Shown here: positions 33,451 through 43,952 of the stretch, one piece after another
Layout: the number at the start of each line of letters is the position of its first letter
Position numbering within the stretch: the stretch's first letter is position 1
Source of the DNA: Bacteroidales bacterium
GTDB taxonomy: Bacteria; Bacteroidota; Bacteroidia; Bacteroidales; UBA932
Length of the DNA stretch: 56,857 bases
Reading direction: 5' to 3'
Assembly (NCBI GenBank): GCA_017529425.1
Contig: JAFXNQ010000064.1
Location: 1-56,857 of the forward strand
The notes under the pieces: model-generated
Databases searched by the model: none
Told to the model about the DNA's origin: nothing
Seen by the model: the letters and a program-made list of their open reading frames with translations, nothing else
Program-made: the position numbers and the translations under genes

Positions 33451-34626
33451 ATGGAAAAAACTGTCGAGACGGCTGTTGTCGCCTCCGTCATACGCGACAA
33501 GGATCAGATCCGGGTGAGCGAAGAGTATCTGGATGAACTCGTGTTCCTTGCCTCCACGGCCGACATTGAGGTGAAAAAACGCTTTACGCAGCGGTTGGAC
33601 CATCCATATTCCGGGACTTACTTTGGGAGCGGCAAACTGGCCGAGGTTAAGGAATATGTACAGGAGAACTGTATCGACTACATCATTTTTGACGATGAGC
33701 TGAGCCCGACCCAGATGCGCAACATAGAGAAAGAGACCGGCTGCAGTGTGATAGACCGCACAGGATTGATTCTGGATATTTTTGCACAGCGGGCCCGCAC
33801 CGCCTACGCCAAGACTCAGGTGGAACTGGCTCAGTATCAATATCTGCTGCCTCGACTTACAGGTATGTGGACCCACCTGGAGCGGCAGCGGGGAGGTATC
33901 AACATGCGCGGCCCTGGTGAGAGCCAGCTTGAAACCGACCGCCGTATTGTTCTGGAACGCATATCCCGCCTGAAAGACCAACTTAAAAAGATAGACCGGC
34001 AGATGGCATCGCAACGGGGCAACCGCGGGCAGCTGGTTAGAATATCTCTGGTCGGCTATACAAATGTGGGCAAAAGCACTCTCATGAACCTGCTTGCAAA
34101 AAGCGACGTTTTTGCAGAGAACAAACTGTTCGCCACCCTGGACACTACCGTGCGCAAAGTGGTTCTGGAAAACGTGCCGTTCCTGCTGAGCGACACTGTG
34201 GGTTTTATACGTAAGCTCCCCACTCAACTTATCGAGGCCTTCAAGAGCACTCTGGACGAGGTGCGGGAGGCCGATATACTGATGCACGTGGTGGATATCT
34301 CGCACCCTAATTTTGAAGACCAGATAGCGGTGGTAAACAAGACACTGCGCGACATAGGGGCGGGGGACAAACCTGTGTATATGGTTTTCAACAAGATAGA
34401 TGCTTACGAGCCGGAATCTTACGACGAATTTTCTCTGGACGAGAAAACCAGCCGGAATTATACTTTGGAAGAGATAAAGAACAGTTGGATGGCACACGAA
34501 CATACCCCATGTATATTCATAAGTGCAAAAGAGCGCATCGGAATTGACAAGATGCGATCAGACTTATATAAAATGGTGGCCGAGATACACGCCGGGCGCT
34601 ATCCCTTTGACAATTTCCTCTGGTAA
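33451..34626 (+). CDS. hflX: GTPase HflX
   Basis: HflX binds the 50S subunit and splits stalled or heat-damaged ribosomes. The 391-residue protein has the N-terminal HflX domain (YFGSGKLAEVKEYV, DDELSPTQMRNIEKETG), a coiled-coil linker with RGPGESQLETDRR, then the G domain: G1 GYTNVGKST at 202-210, G3 DTVGF, G4 NKID, and ISAKERIG as G5. The gene ends five bases before the convergent hydrolase gene. Confidence 0.95.
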   Translation: MEKTVETAVVASVIRDKDQIRVSEEYLDELVFLASTADIEVKKRFTQRLDHPYSGTYFGSGKLAEVKEYVQENCIDYIIFDDELSPTQMRNIEKETGCSVIDRTGLILDIFAQRARTAYAKTQVELAQYQYLLPRLTGMWTHLERQRGGINMRGPGESQLETDRRIVLERISRLKDQLKKIDRQMASQRGNRGQLVRISLVGYTNVGKSTLMNLLAKSDVFAENKLFATLDTTVRKVVLENVPFLLSDTVGFIRKLPTQLIEAFKSTLDEVREADILMHVVDISHPNFEDQIAVVNKTLRDIGAGDKPVYMVFNKIDAYEPESYDEFSLDEKTSRNYTLEEIKNSWMAHEHTPCIFISAKERIGIDKMRSDLYKMVAEIHAGRYPFDNFLW

Positions 34627-34631
34627 AGACC

Positions 34632-35423
34632 TTACAGGAATTCCCTTATTAACTCAATTGTACGCTCTCTGCTCTCAAGCAGGGCGTGGTGGCAGCATTC
34701 CGGAAGTACCTCAAGGCGCACAGAGGGGCATTTTTTTACCATTTCTGCCCTGATCTGAGGGGTAACAAGAGTATCTGTCTCGCCGCAAACGGCCATTGCC
34801 GGCACTGCTGCTGATGCAAGGTAATCAGATGTATCCTCACGGTTCATCATCCCTTTCAGGCTGGATACAATACCGGCCGGATCGTGGGTCTCGCACATCT
34901 CCACCATTTCGCGGATGGTCTCGTCAAGCCGTCGGAGATTGCCGGGATAGAACATTTTTGGTATCGATAAATCAGCCAGTTGCATCAGGTGCCCAGTCTC
35001 TATCAATTCTCCTTCCCGCAGGGCAAGGGCCTTGCGCTCTTCTCCCTCTGGAAAAGGGTGGGAATTGAGTAGAATCATATTGTCAAAGCGCTCCGGAAAC
35101 AGCTGGCAGCACTTTATCGCTACAAATCCTCCGAGGGAATGGCCTATCACCGATGCCGTATTAACACCGCACACGTCAAGTACACCCTTAGCGACAGTCG
35201 CCATCAAATCTATGGTGTTGACAGGGGCGGAGCAGGTGAGTCCGTGACCTGGCAAATCTATTCTGATTACACGAAAATCGCGGCTGAGGTTGCGGAACAG
35301 ATCCTCCCAGATATACATTGTCTCAAGATAGCCGTGAAGCAGCAACACGGTGCGCTCTCCGGCCTTGGAATCCTCTATGTGAGTGGCAATATTAGAGGCT
35401 GTAGAGAAAAACTCCATACTCAT
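34632..35423 (-). CDS. Alpha/beta hydrolase
   Basis: The 263-residue protein has a standard alpha/beta hydrolase layout: oxyanion segment LLLHGYLETMYIW (28-40), nucleophile elbow GHSLGG with S96, acid D217 in CGETDTLV and H245 or H246 in CCHHALLE. No signal peptide is present. Substrate cannot be told from sequence; relatives include esterases and MenH-like enzymes. It diverges from frdA. Confidence 0.85.
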   Translation of the reverse strand: MSMEFFSTASNIATHIEDSKAGERTVLLLHGYLETMYIWEDLFRNLSRDFRVIRIDLPGHGLTCSAPVNTIDLMATVAKGVLDVCGVNTASVIGHSLGGFVAIKCCQLFPERFDNMILLNSHPFPEGEERKALALREGELIETGHLMQLADLSIPKMFYPGNLRRLDETIREMVEMCETHDPAGIVSSLKGMMNREDTSDYLASAAVPAMAVCGETDTLVTPQIRAEMVKKCPSVRLEVLPECCHHALLESRERTIELIREFL

Positions 35424-35462
35424 TTTTTCCTTTTGTAAGTGTAAAGGTATGAATAAATTGAA

Positions 35463-35470
35463 TATATTTG
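35463..35470 (+). promoter_or_regulatory. -7 box of frdAB (TATATTTG)
   Basis: TATATTTG lies 44 bases before the frdA ATG. No TTG stands at the ideal distance. Confidence 0.45.
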
Positions 35471-35514
35471 CATTTTAATGGATTAGATTACTAATAACCA
35501 ATACATATACTCTA

Positions 35515-37455
35515 ATGACAGAACTAATTTCCAAAGTTCCTGAAGGACCGTTGGCCGAGAAATGGACCAACCACAAGGCTCATATCAGAGTTGTGAGCCC
35601 CGCCAACAAGAAGAAGATGGAAATCATCGTAATCGGCACAGGTCTTGCCGGAGCCAGCGCTGCCGCTACCCTCGGCGAACTTGGTTACAATGTAAAAATC
35701 TTCTGCATCAGTGATTCTCCCCGTCGCGCTCACTCTATCGCAGCACAGGGTGGTATCAATGCGGCAAAGAACTACCAGAACGACAATGACTCGGTTTACC
35801 GTCTGTTCTACGACACCATCAAGGGTGGTGACTATCGCAGCCGTGAAGCCAATGTGTATCGTCTGGCAGAGGTAAGCAACAACATCATAGACCAGTGCGT
35901 TGCACAGGGTGTTCCTTTTGCACGTGACTATGGCGGATTGTTGGATAACCGTTCTTTTGGCGGTGCTCAGGTATCCCGTACATTCTATGCCCGCGGACAA
36001 ACCGGTCAGCAGCTGCTTCTCGGAGCTTACGCTGCACTTAACCGTCAGGTGGCAAAGGGTACTGTCAAGAGTTATCCCCGCCACGAAATGCTGGATCTGG
36101 TGTTGATTAATGGTGAAGCCAAGGGTATCATTGCCCGCGACCTTACCACCGGAGAGATACAGCGTTTTGGAGCACACGCGGTTGTGGTTGCAAGCGGCGG
36201 ATACGGAAACACATACTTCCTCTCTACCAACGCCATGAACTCCAACGGAAGTGCTGCATGGCAGTGCTATAAGAAGGGTGCATTCTTTGCAAATCCCTGC
36301 TTCGCACAGATCCACCCCACTTGCATCCCTGTACACGGCGACCAGCAGAGTAAGCTTACCCTGATGTCTGAGTCGTTGCGTAACGACGGACGCATCTGGG
36401 TTCCCAAGAAATTAGAGGACGTTGAGGCTATCCGCAAGGGTACCAAGAAACCCAGCGACATCGCAGAAGAAGATCGCGATTACTACCTGGAGCGCCGTTA
36501 TCCCGCATTCGGAAACCTTGTTCCGCGTGACGTGGCTTCCCGTGCAGCAAAGGAGCGTTGCGATGCCGGCTTTGGCGTTAACGAGCAGGGTCTGGCGGTG
36601 TTCCTCGATTTCAAGACCTGCATGGAGCAGAAAGGCCGCAAGTATATAGAGGAGAAATATGGCAACCTGTTCCAGATGTATGAGGAAATCAACGACGTAG
36701 ACCCCTACAAGGAGCCTATGATGATATTCCCGGCTATCCACTACACCATGGGCGGCCTTTGGGTTGACTATAACCTGCAGACCACCATTCCCGGCCTTTA
36801 TGCAATCGGTGAGGCAAACTTCAGCGACCATGGCGGAAACCGCCTGGGTGCATCTGCACTTATGCAGGGTCTGGCAGATGGTTACTTTATCCTCCCTTAC
36901 ACTATCGGCGATTATCTGGCATCCAAGTTCAAGGAGCCCAAGACTGACACTAACGCACCTGAGTTTGAAGAGGCTGAGAAAAAAATCAAGGAGAGAATTT
37001 CCAAACTCCTCTCTATCAAAGGTAAACGCACTGTTGACAGTATCCACAAGGAGCTTGGTCATATTATGTGGGAATATGTCGGTATGGCCCGCAACGAGGC
37101 TGGCCTGAAGAAAGCTATCTCCCTTATCGATGACCTCAAGAAAGAGTTCTGGAGCAATGTTTATGTTGCTGGTGACAATGATCACTTCAACCAGGAGTTG
37201 GAGAAGGCTCTCCGGGTTGCCGACTTCCTTGAAATTGGACAGCTTATGGCTTATGACGCTCTCAACCGTCGTGAGTCCTGCGGCGGTCACTTCCGCGAGG
37301 AGATGCAGACTGAGGAGGGTGAAACCAAACGCGACGATGAAAACTATATGTATGTAGCTGCCTGGGAGTATAAGAACGACGAGGAGCCCGCATTACATAA
37401 AGAACCTCTGGAATTCAAATATTGTAAAGTCGCAACCCGCAACTATAAAGACTAA
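35515..37455 (+). CDS. frdA: Fumarate reductase/succinate dehydrogenase flavoprotein subunit
   Basis: The subunit holds covalently bound FAD and the fumarate/succinate site. The 646-residue protein has the FAD motif [11 protein letters not shown] (40-50), the flavinylated His in [11 protein letters not shown] (H73), and the active-site regions [17 protein letters not shown] and [12 protein letters not shown]. The C-terminal helical domain is complete. Length and sequence fit the Bacteroidota quinol:fumarate reductase group (menaquinone-linked). frdB follows after five bases. No cytochrome b subunit gene lies next to it. Confidence 0.94.
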   Translation: MTELISKVPEGPLAEKWTNHKAHIRVVSPANKKKMEIIVIGTGLAGASAAATLGELGYNVKIFCISDSPRRAHSIAAQGGINAAKNYQNDNDSVYRLFYDTIKGGDYRSREANVYRLAEVSNNIIDQCVAQGVPFARDYGGLLDNRSFGGAQVSRTFYARGQTGQQLLLGAYAALNRQVAKGTVKSYPRHEMLDLVLINGEAKGIIARDLTTGEIQRFGAHAVVVASGGYGNTYFLSTNAMNSNGSAAWQCYKKGAFFANPCFAQIHPTCIPVHGDQQSKLTLMSESLRNDGRIWVPKKLEDVEAIRKGTKKPSDIAEEDRDYYLERRYPAFGNLVPRDVASRAAKERCDAGFGVNEQGLAVFLDFKTCMEQKGRKYIEEKYGNLFQMYEEINDVDPYKEPMMIFPAIHYTMGGLWVDYNLQTTIPGLYAIGEANFSDHGGNRLGASALMQGLADGYFILPYTIGDYLASKFKEPKTDTNAPEFEEAEKKIKERISKLLSIKGKRTVDSIHKELGHIMWEYVGMARNEAGLKKAISLIDDLKKEFWSNVYVAGDNDHFNQELEKALRVADFLEIGQLMAYDALNRRESCGGHFREEMQTEEGETKRDDENYMYVAAWEYKNDEEPALHKEPLEFKYCKVATRNYKD

Positions 37456-37460
37456 AGGCT

Positions 37461-38243
37461 ATGAAATTTACACTTAAAATATGGCGTCAGGAGAACGCCA
37501 AGGCACAGGGTCATTTTGAGACTTACAAGGTTGACGGAATAAGCCCCGATACCTCTTTCCTCGAGATGATGGATATTCTCAACGAGCAGCTTGTTAATGA
37601 GAAGATCAATCCGGTAGCTTTTGATAAGGGTTGCAAGGGACACAGCGGTCCCGTCAGCTTTGATCACGACTGCCGCGAAGGTATCTGCGGAGCTTGCTCA
37701 CTTTATATAAACGGTCGTGCACACGGTCCTGAGAGTGGTGTTACCACCTGCCAGCTTTATATGCGTAAGTTTAAGGATGGCAGCACCATTACAATTGAAC
37801 CCTGGCGCAGCAGCGGCTTCCCCATCATCAAAGATTTGGTAGTGGACAGACGCGCATACGACAAGATTCTCCAGGCCGGCGGCTTCATTTCTGTCAATAC
37901 AGGTGGTGTTCCCGATGCAAACTCTATACCTATTAAAAAAGAGAATGCAGATGAAAGTATGGATGCTGCAGCCTGCATTGGTTGCGGTGCCTGCGCCGCA
38001 ACCTGCAAGAACGGTTCTGCAATGCTTTTCGTAGCAGCAAGGGTTAGTTCCCTGGCTCTGCTACCGCAAGGTAAGATAGAGGCTAAACGCCGCGCTAAAG
38101 CAATGGTAGACACTATGGACGCACTTGGTTTTGGCAGTTGTACAAATACCCGTGCCTGCGAGATGGAGTGCCCTAAGGGTATTACTGTATCACACATTGC
38201 ACGTCTCAACCGCGAATTCCTCTCTGCAAAACTCAGTGAGTAG
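37461..38243 (+). CDS. frdB: Fumarate reductase/succinate dehydrogenase iron-sulfur subunit
   Basis: The subunit passes electrons between the quinone side and the flavoprotein. The 260-residue protein has the N-terminal [2Fe-2S] domain ([15 protein letters not shown]) and the C-terminal domain with [17 protein letters not shown] and [15 protein letters not shown] for the [4Fe-4S] and [3Fe-4S] clusters. It is the last gene of this unit; a hairpin follows 26 bases after the stop. Confidence 0.95.
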   Translation: MKFTLKIWRQENAKAQGHFETYKVDGISPDTSFLEMMDILNEQLVNEKINPVAFDKGCKGHSGPVSFDHDCREGICGACSLYINGRAHGPESGVTTCQLYMRKFKDGSTITIEPWRSSGFPIIKDLVVDRRAYDKILQAGGFISVNTGGVPDANSIPIKKENADESMDAAACIGCGACAATCKNGSAMLFVAARVSSLALLPQGKIEAKRRAKAMVDTMDALGFGSCTNTRACEMECPKGITVSHIARLNREFLSAKLSE

Positions 38244-38268
38244 TATTTTTCTACACACATATTTAATA

Positions 38269-38296
38269 ATTATGCCCGGCATCAACCGGGCATAAT
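38269..38296. terminator. Hairpin after frdB
   Basis: ATTATGCCCGG (38269-38279) and CCGGGCATAAT (38286-38296) form a perfect 11-bp stem with a six-base loop. There is no good T-run, so it may act as an mRNA 3' stabiliser as well as a terminator. Confidence 0.65.
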
Positions 38297-38527
38297 TGTT
38301 AAAAAGATAGAATAAGCATGTTGAAAACTTATCATAACTTTATCTAAAACATTAAAAGTCGCGCAAACCCACAAGTTTTCAGTTTTTCTCAACATTGATA
38401 CTAACATAAGAAACTCTCAAAAATACATTCTAAATATACTTGAAGAGCGGATAAAATTATTTATCAACATTTTCAACAGCCATATTATAGACCCAAAAAA
38501 TGAATTAATTTTTTTGTCTTATATTTG
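38297..38527. other. AT-rich gap with DnaA-box-like 9-mers and the ruvB promoter
   Basis: This gene-free stretch holds TTATCAACA (38461-38469) directly followed by TTTTCAACA (38470-38478), TTCTCAACA (38386-38394), and on the other strand TTTTCAACA (38319-38327), all one or two steps from the DnaA box TTATCCACA, set in very AT-rich DNA. TATATTTG at 38520-38527 is a likely -7 box for ruvB. An origin or DnaA-controlled promoter is possible, not shown. Confidence 0.35.
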
Positions 38528-38560
38528 TTTGACGGTTGATAATATCCGGCCATAAAGAAT

Positions 38561-39586
38561 ATGAGTGAAAAAGTTTCATACAGGCAGCGAGAAGAATTCG
38601 CCGGAAAGGATACAGATTTTGAAAACAAGATCCGACCTGGTCAGTTTGATGACTTCGGAGGGCAGGCAGATATTATAGAAAAACTCAAAATCTATGTACA
38701 GGCTGCAATTATTCGCGGAGAGTCGCTGGATCATATTCTGTTTCACGGCCCTCCCGGCCTTGGTAAAACTACCCTTGCACATATAGTGGCCAACGAACTT
38801 GGGGTTAATATGAAAATAACCTCAGGTCCGGTGCTTGACAAACCTGGCGATCTGGCAGGCCTTCTTACAAGCCTTGAACCCGGCGACGTGTTGTTTATAG
38901 ATGAGATTCACCGTCTCAGTCCGGTGGTGGAGGAGTATCTCTACTCTGCGATGGAAGATTTCACTATCGATATAATGATAGACAAGGGTCCCGGAGCCCG
39001 CAGTGTTCAGATATCCCTCAGTCCATTCACCCTTATCGGGGCCACCACCAGAAGCGGTTTATTGACCTCACCGTTAAGGGCGCGGTTTGGTATACAGGAG
39101 CATCTCGAGTATTATGATTACAAGACGCTGGCAGGGATTATTAAGCGCAGCGCATCAATATTGGATATAGGTATAGAGGATGATGCCGCCACGGAGATTG
39201 CCATGCGTAGCCGTGGTACGCCACGTATAGCCAATAATCTTCTGAGGCGGGTTCGCGACTTTGCACAGGTTAAGGGTAATGGAGAAATTGACCTGCCTAT
39301 AACCAGATATGCCCTCAACGCACTCAATATAGACAAGCGTGGCCTGGATGCTATAGACAACAAGATACTAACCACCATTATAGAGAAATTCAAAGGTGGT
39401 CCGGTGGGGGCATCTACCATTGCTACTGCAATCAGTGAAGATCAGGGTACATTTGAAGAGGTTTATGAGCCTTTCCTTATAAAAGAGGGATTTATCCGCC
39501 GGACTCCCCGTGGCCGCGAAGCCACCGAACTTGCATATACACACCTGGGTCTGAGTCTTAACAGTGGTGACAACACATTGTTTTAG
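38561..39586 (+). CDS. ruvB: Holliday junction DNA helicase subunit RuvB
   Basis: RuvB is the hexameric AAA+ motor of branch migration. The 341-residue protein has Walker [10 protein letters not shown] (63-71), Walker B FIDEIHRL, sensor 1 IGATTRSG, the Arg finger in PLRARFG, and the C-terminal winged helix ([17 protein letters not shown]). It starts the long plus-strand series to 50145. The next gene begins three bases after its stop. Confidence 0.97.
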   Translation: MSEKVSYRQREEFAGKDTDFENKIRPGQFDDFGGQADIIEKLKIYVQAAIIRGESLDHILFHGPPGLGKTTLAHIVANELGVNMKITSGPVLDKPGDLAGLLTSLEPGDVLFIDEIHRLSPVVEEYLYSAMEDFTIDIMIDKGPGARSVQISLSPFTLIGATTRSGLLTSPLRARFGIQEHLEYYDYKTLAGIIKRSASILDIGIEDDAATEIAMRSRGTPRIANNLLRRVRDFAQVKGNGEIDLPITRYALNALNIDKRGLDAIDNKILTTIIEKFKGGPVGASTIATAISEDQGTFEEVYEPFLIKEGFIRRTPRGREATELAYTHLGLSLNSGDNTLF

Positions 39587-39589
39587 AGT

Positions 39590-40753
39590 TTGAAAAGATT
39601 CTATTACATATTAATAATGATTGTTGGTCTTATTATTCCTTGTAAGACCAATTGCTGTACAACTGCCATCTTCTCCGGGAAAGTGACTCAGGACGGTCGT
39701 CCCATCATCTGGAAAAACCGTGATAGCAGTTTTGAGCAAAACAGGGTGGAATATGTGCCTGCCGGGGGTGATGTAAAATATAGTTTTATATATTTAAGCA
39801 ACAGCGCCCCTACTAAAGAGGCTTGGAGTGGAGTGAATTCAGTCGGGTTTTCCATAATGAATTCTGTCTCTTATAATATCAGGAAAGAAGGAGACACTAC
39901 CCCTGCCAATCAGATGGATAAGGAGGGATTTGTAATGTACGATGCACTTGCCGTGTGTGAGACCCTGCAGGATTTTGAAAATATGCTTGACCGATTGGCA
40001 AAACCGATGGGGATTGAGGCGAATTTCGGTGTGATAGACGCATATGGAGGAGCAGCTTATTATGAGGTTAACAACTTCTCGTGGCAGAAGTTTGATATAA
40101 ATGACAGTCCTGAGGGATATATTGTACGCAGTAATTATTCTTTCAGTGGCAGGGAAGGCGAAGGACAGGGATATGTCCGTTATGATAATGCGAAAAAAGT
40201 GATAGAAGACCGTATGAAGGAGGGAAATAAAATAGATACACGCTTTGTGATGGATTCCCTTTCCCGTAACTTTTATCAGTCAGAATTGGGATTCAATCCA
40301 ATCAGCAGGGGTTTTGATTATTTTGTGGACAAAGATTTTATTCCACGTCGTTCTACAGTTTCCGTAAGTATAATTCAAGGGGTAAATCCTGGTGAAGACA
40401 GTTCTCTTGCTGTTATGTGGTGTACACTTGGATATCCACCCGTGAGTCAGATTGTACCGCTTATGGTATGTGCCGGCAAAGATATTCCGGCTGATTTTAG
40501 GGCGACTGAAAAAAGTGTAAACAGTTCTGCCTGCAATCGGGCGCTCAAGCGTAAAGAAAAAGTATTTTTTACTAATGATTCTGGTCGTGCATGTATAGAT
40601 TTAAGGCAGATAAAGCAAAATATAAAAGAAATATCTGCTGTAGAAGAGAAGATATACCTCGATTTCTTTGAGATGCTGGATTACTGGAGAGAGTGTAATA
40701 GAGTTGATACAGGGCAGTTGGAGAGTTTTTATGAAGGTCTTGAAATTCGATAA
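39590..40753 (+). CDS. Secreted Ntn-hydrolase (choloylglycine hydrolase/acyltransferase-like)
   Basis: The 387-residue protein begins with a signal-like segment (KRFYYILIMIVGLIIP) followed by CCTTAIFSGKVTQDGRPIIWKNRD; the Cys at 22 or 23 would become the N-terminal nucleophile, with the conserved Arg/Asp in WKNRD. Later segments (SFIYLSNSAPTKEAWSGVNSVGFSIMNS; ANFGVIDAYGGAAYYEV) fit the penicillin-V acylase/C45/C59-like Ntn superfamily. Substrate is unknown: peptide-amide, acyl-homoserine lactone or bile-salt hydrolysis are all possible. The start is TTG. It is squeezed between ruvB (3-base gap) and mfd (23-base overlap). Confidence 0.72.
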   Translation: MKRFYYILIMIVGLIIPCKTNCCTTAIFSGKVTQDGRPIIWKNRDSSFEQNRVEYVPAGGDVKYSFIYLSNSAPTKEAWSGVNSVGFSIMNSVSYNIRKEGDTTPANQMDKEGFVMYDALAVCETLQDFENMLDRLAKPMGIEANFGVIDAYGGAAYYEVNNFSWQKFDINDSPEGYIVRSNYSFSGREGEGQGYVRYDNAKKVIEDRMKEGNKIDTRFVMDSLSRNFYQSELGFNPISRGFDYFVDKDFIPRRSTVSVSIIQGVNPGEDSSLAVMWCTLGYPPVSQIVPLMVCAGKDIPADFRATEKSVNSSACNRALKRKEKVFFTNDSGRACIDLRQIKQNIKEISAVEEKIYLDFFEMLDYWRECNRVDTGQLESFYEGLEIR

Positions 40754-43700
40754 TCTTGGAGGTGGTATATCCTGTAAGGCTGTATTTGCATCAAATGTAA
40801 TATCCCGCCTGAATTGCAGCACTCTGAACATAGTCTGCTTTAATACCAAAAAAGAGGCGCTGTTTTTCACTAGTGACATTGACAACTTTTTTACAGACAA
40901 CTGTATATATTATTTTCCCTCTACTGCCGACAGTAAATCTTCTCAATCTGTAAAGAGCGCCACGTGCAAGGTTCAGCGTACAGCCGCGATAGGTGCAATT
41001 GATTCTTTTCTTGCCGAGAGTTTACCCGATAATCTGGATAAAAGTCTAGGTTGTGCTGGAACATCGATATCAAAAGAACTGCTCAATAAGCAACTTAACA
41101 GTGTAAATAATCCACTGATTATTGTCACATATAAGGATTCCCTGCAGGATAAAGTTTTAAGGAGGAGCAATACTGCCAGTTCCATAATATCCATAAATAA
41201 AGGTGATAAACTGAGTCACGAGTTTCTTAAGGAGGTTCTTTTTGATTCGGGTTTCAAGAAGGTTGATTTTGTCTCTATGCCCGGTGAATTCTCATTAAGA
41301 GGTTCAATTATAGATATATTCTCGTATGCCGACAATATGCCGTACCGCATAGATTTTTTTGGCGACGAGATAGATTCCATAGCGCGTTTCAACTCCGACA
41401 CGCAGCGTACTGTAGAGAAAGTAAACAAGGTGGATATATATCCCAATCTTTTTGAGAACCATTCAGAAGATGAATATGTGGATTTGGTCAGTCAACTGCC
41501 GGAGAATACAATATATTGGGATTTTTGTGAAGATGTACGTTACGGAGCAACTGAAGTAGATGTTATTCCACAGCCTGCATTCAACAAAAATTTTGAGATA
41601 CTCACCCGCGATATAGAGGAGAAATATTCCAACGGCTATCAAGTGCATATACTTTCACCCCAGCTGAATCAAACCATAAGGTTGAAACAGATTCTGGAAG
41701 GGGTTGGAAATGTAGATTTCATACCAATTTCTCTCCATGAAGGTTATATAAGCACAAAGGAGAAGCAGTGCTGGTACACAGACCATCAGATATTTGAACG
41801 TTATCACCGCATCGTCACCAAGCGCGAGGTATCCAGCAGCGAAAGGCTTACACTCAACGACTTGATGGCCTTTAACATAGGTGATTATGTGGTTCATATA
41901 GACCATGGAGTGGGTCGTTTTGGCGGTTTGGTGCGGACAGAAATAAACGGCAAAATACAGGAGGCCATAAAGCTTACCTATAAGGATGGTGACGTGATAT
42001 TTGTCTCCATTCACGGCATCCATCGCATATCCCGTTATAAATCGGCAGAAGGCACCCCTCCAAAGATATACAAACTCGGCAGTAAGAATTGGGAGAAATT
42101 AAAGAACAATACCAAATCCAAGGTTAAGGATATCGCTGCAGACCTTATAAAACTCTACAGCGAGCGCAGTACTGCTCCCGGCTTCAGCTTTGCCCCGGAT
42201 GACTATCTGCAGCAGGAGTTGGAATCCTCCTTTATGTATGAGGATACCCCGGATCAGCACAAGGCGGTTGAGGATGTAAAGCGCGATATGGAGGATAACC
42301 ACCCCATGGATCGTTTGATCTGCGGCGACGTAGGATTCGGTAAGACAGAGGTAGCCGTACGTGCGGCCTTCAAGGCTGTGGCCAGTGGCAAGCAGGTGGC
42401 GGTTCTGGTTCCTACAACCATACTTGCTCTGCAGCACTATCATACTTTCCAGGCACGTCTCCATAATTTTCCTTGTAACATAGAATTTATCAGCCGTTTG
42501 AAAACTGCCGCAGAGGTGCGTGACATTGCCAAACGGCTACGCGAAGGAAAAATAGATATACTCATCGGAACCCACCGTATTCTTGGTAAAGAGATAATTT
42601 TCAAAGATTTAGGTCTGTTGATAATAGATGAGGAGCAAAAGTTTGGAGTGAGTGCAAAGGAAAAGATGCGTATGATACGCAAAGATGTGGATACCCTTAC
42701 ACTCACAGCTACCCCGATTCCACGTACCCTTCAGTTCTCGCTGTTGGGAGCACGCGACATCTCAATAATATCTACACCTCCGCCAAACCGTATACCTATT
42801 CATACCGAGATAATTGATTATGACGGTGAAATAATAAAAGAGATCATTGAATCTGAACTTGAGCGTCGCGGCCAGGTGTTCTTTATCCACAACAGGGTAG
42901 AGGATATTGATGCAGTAGCTGACAACCTGCGGCTGATATGTCCCCAGGCCCGTATATGCGTAGCTCACGGCAAAATGGAGCCTACCGTGCTTGAGAAAAA
43001 AATTCTGGACTTTATGGATGGGGATTACGATATTTTGGTTTCTACAACCATAATGGAGAACGGAGTGGATATCCCTAACGCCAACACTATGTTGATCAAT
43101 CGCGCACAGAATTTTGGACTGAGTGATTTGCACCAGCTGCGCGGAAGGGTAGGACGCAGTAACATAAAGGCGTTCTGTTACCTGATAGTCCCTTCTCAGG
43201 AAATCCTTACAGATGATGCTCGCGCCCGCCTGAATGCCATAGAGACCTTCAGTGACCTTGGGAGCGGATTTAACATTGCAATGCAGGATCTGGATATTCG
43301 TGGCGCAGGAAATCTTCTGGGGGCGGAGCAGAGCGGATATATAGACGAGATGGGCTTTGAAACATATCAGAAGATACTGTCAGAGGCCATGAGTGAGCTA
43401 AGAGGTGAGATGGAGATAGAAGATAATACTCCCGACACAGGTGGCCTTATAGCGGGGGGATGGGTATCTGACTGTTATATAGATACTGATATAGAGGCTT
43501 GTATTCCAGACGATTATATTAATGTACCAAAGGAGAAGATGCGTCTGTACAGGGAGCTGGACAATATGAAAAGTGCCTCTCTGATAGATGGTTTCGTCAT
43601 GGAGATGACAGACAGGTTCGGGCCTGTTCCGCATCAGCTGGAGGAGCTTATTAACATTGTGAGGTTACGCCAGGCCGCAATGCAGCTGGGTTTTGAGAAA

Positions 43701-43952
43701 ATTATCCTCAGAAATGGCGGAATGACAGCCTACTTTGTCTCTAATCAGCACTCTACTTATTACAACAGCCGGGTTTTTGGCGGTATTTTGAATCATATTC
43801 AGCGCTCGGGGCGCAAATATCAACTCATCCAGCGCCCTAATTCGCTGTTTGTCAAATGTGATAATGTAACCAGTGTTAAAAAAGCGGTGGAATTATTGCA
43901 AGAAATGCTAACTTTGCAGTTCGACACTTTTGAAAATGAATCTGGTAATTGA
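40731..43952 (+). CDS. mfd: Transcription-repair coupling factor Mfd
   Basis: Mfd removes RNA polymerase stalled at lesions and recruits UvrA. The 1073-residue protein has the UvrB-like N-terminal part (EFSLRGSIIDIFSYADNMPYR), the RNA polymerase-interacting CarD-like domain (YVVHIDHGVGRFGGL), helicase Walker A GDVGFGKTEVAVRA (about 531-544), DEEQKFGV, LTATPIPRTLQ, ENGVDIPNANTMLI and LRGRVGRS, and the C-terminal TRCF domain. The frame is open from 40668, but ATG 40731 starts the alignable part. It overlaps both neighbours, indicating tight coupling. Confidence 0.96.
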   Translation: MKVLKFDNLGGGISCKAVFASNVISRLNCSTLNIVCFNTKKEALFFTSDIDNFFTDNCIYYFPSTADSKSSQSVKSATCKVQRTAAIGAIDSFLAESLPDNLDKSLGCAGTSISKELLNKQLNSVNNPLIIVTYKDSLQDKVLRRSNTASSIISINKGDKLSHEFLKEVLFDSGFKKVDFVSMPGEFSLRGSIIDIFSYADNMPYRIDFFGDEIDSIARFNSDTQRTVEKVNKVDIYPNLFENHSEDEYVDLVSQLPENTIYWDFCEDVRYGATEVDVIPQPAFNKNFEILTRDIEEKYSNGYQVHILSPQLNQTIRLKQILEGVGNVDFIPISLHEGYISTKEKQCWYTDHQIFERYHRIVTKREVSSSERLTLNDLMAFNIGDYVVHIDHGVGRFGGLVRTEINGKIQEAIKLTYKDGDVIFVSIHGIHRISRYKSAEGTPPKIYKLGSKNWEKLKNNTKSKVKDIAADLIKLYSERSTAPGFSFAPDDYLQQELESSFMYEDTPDQHKAVEDVKRDMEDNHPMDRLICGDVGFGKTEVAVRAAFKAVASGKQVAVLVPTTILALQHYHTFQARLHNFPCNIEFISRLKTAAEVRDIAKRLREGKIDILIGTHRILGKEIIFKDLGLLIIDEEQKFGVSAKEKMRMIRKDVDTLTLTATPIPRTLQFSLLGARDISIISTPPPNRIPIHTEIIDYDGEIIKEIIESELERRGQVFFIHNRVEDIDAVADNLRLICPQARICVAHGKMEPTVLEKKILDFMDGDYDILVSTTIMENGVDIPNANTMLINRAQNFGLSDLHQLRGRVGRSNIKAFCYLIVPSQEILTDDARARLNAIETFSDLGSGFNIAMQDLDIRGAGNLLGAEQSGYIDEMGFETYQKILSEAMSELRGEMEIEDNTPDTGGLIAGGWVSDCYIDTDIEACIPDDYINVPKEKMRLYRELDNMKSASLIDGFVMEMTDRFGPVPHQLEELINIVRLRQAAMQLGFEKIILRNGGMTAYFVSNQHSTYYNSRVFGGILNHIQRSGRKYQLIQRPNSLFVKCDNVTSVKKAVELLQEMLTLQFDTFENESGN

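Noticed and set aside
40668-40730. Longer N terminus for Mfd
   Set aside because: The extra 21 residues lie in the coding end of the Ntn-hydrolase and do not align with Mfd; ATG 40731 starts the conserved part. The same reasoning applies to the extended frames of ruvA (26126) and hemD (12707).
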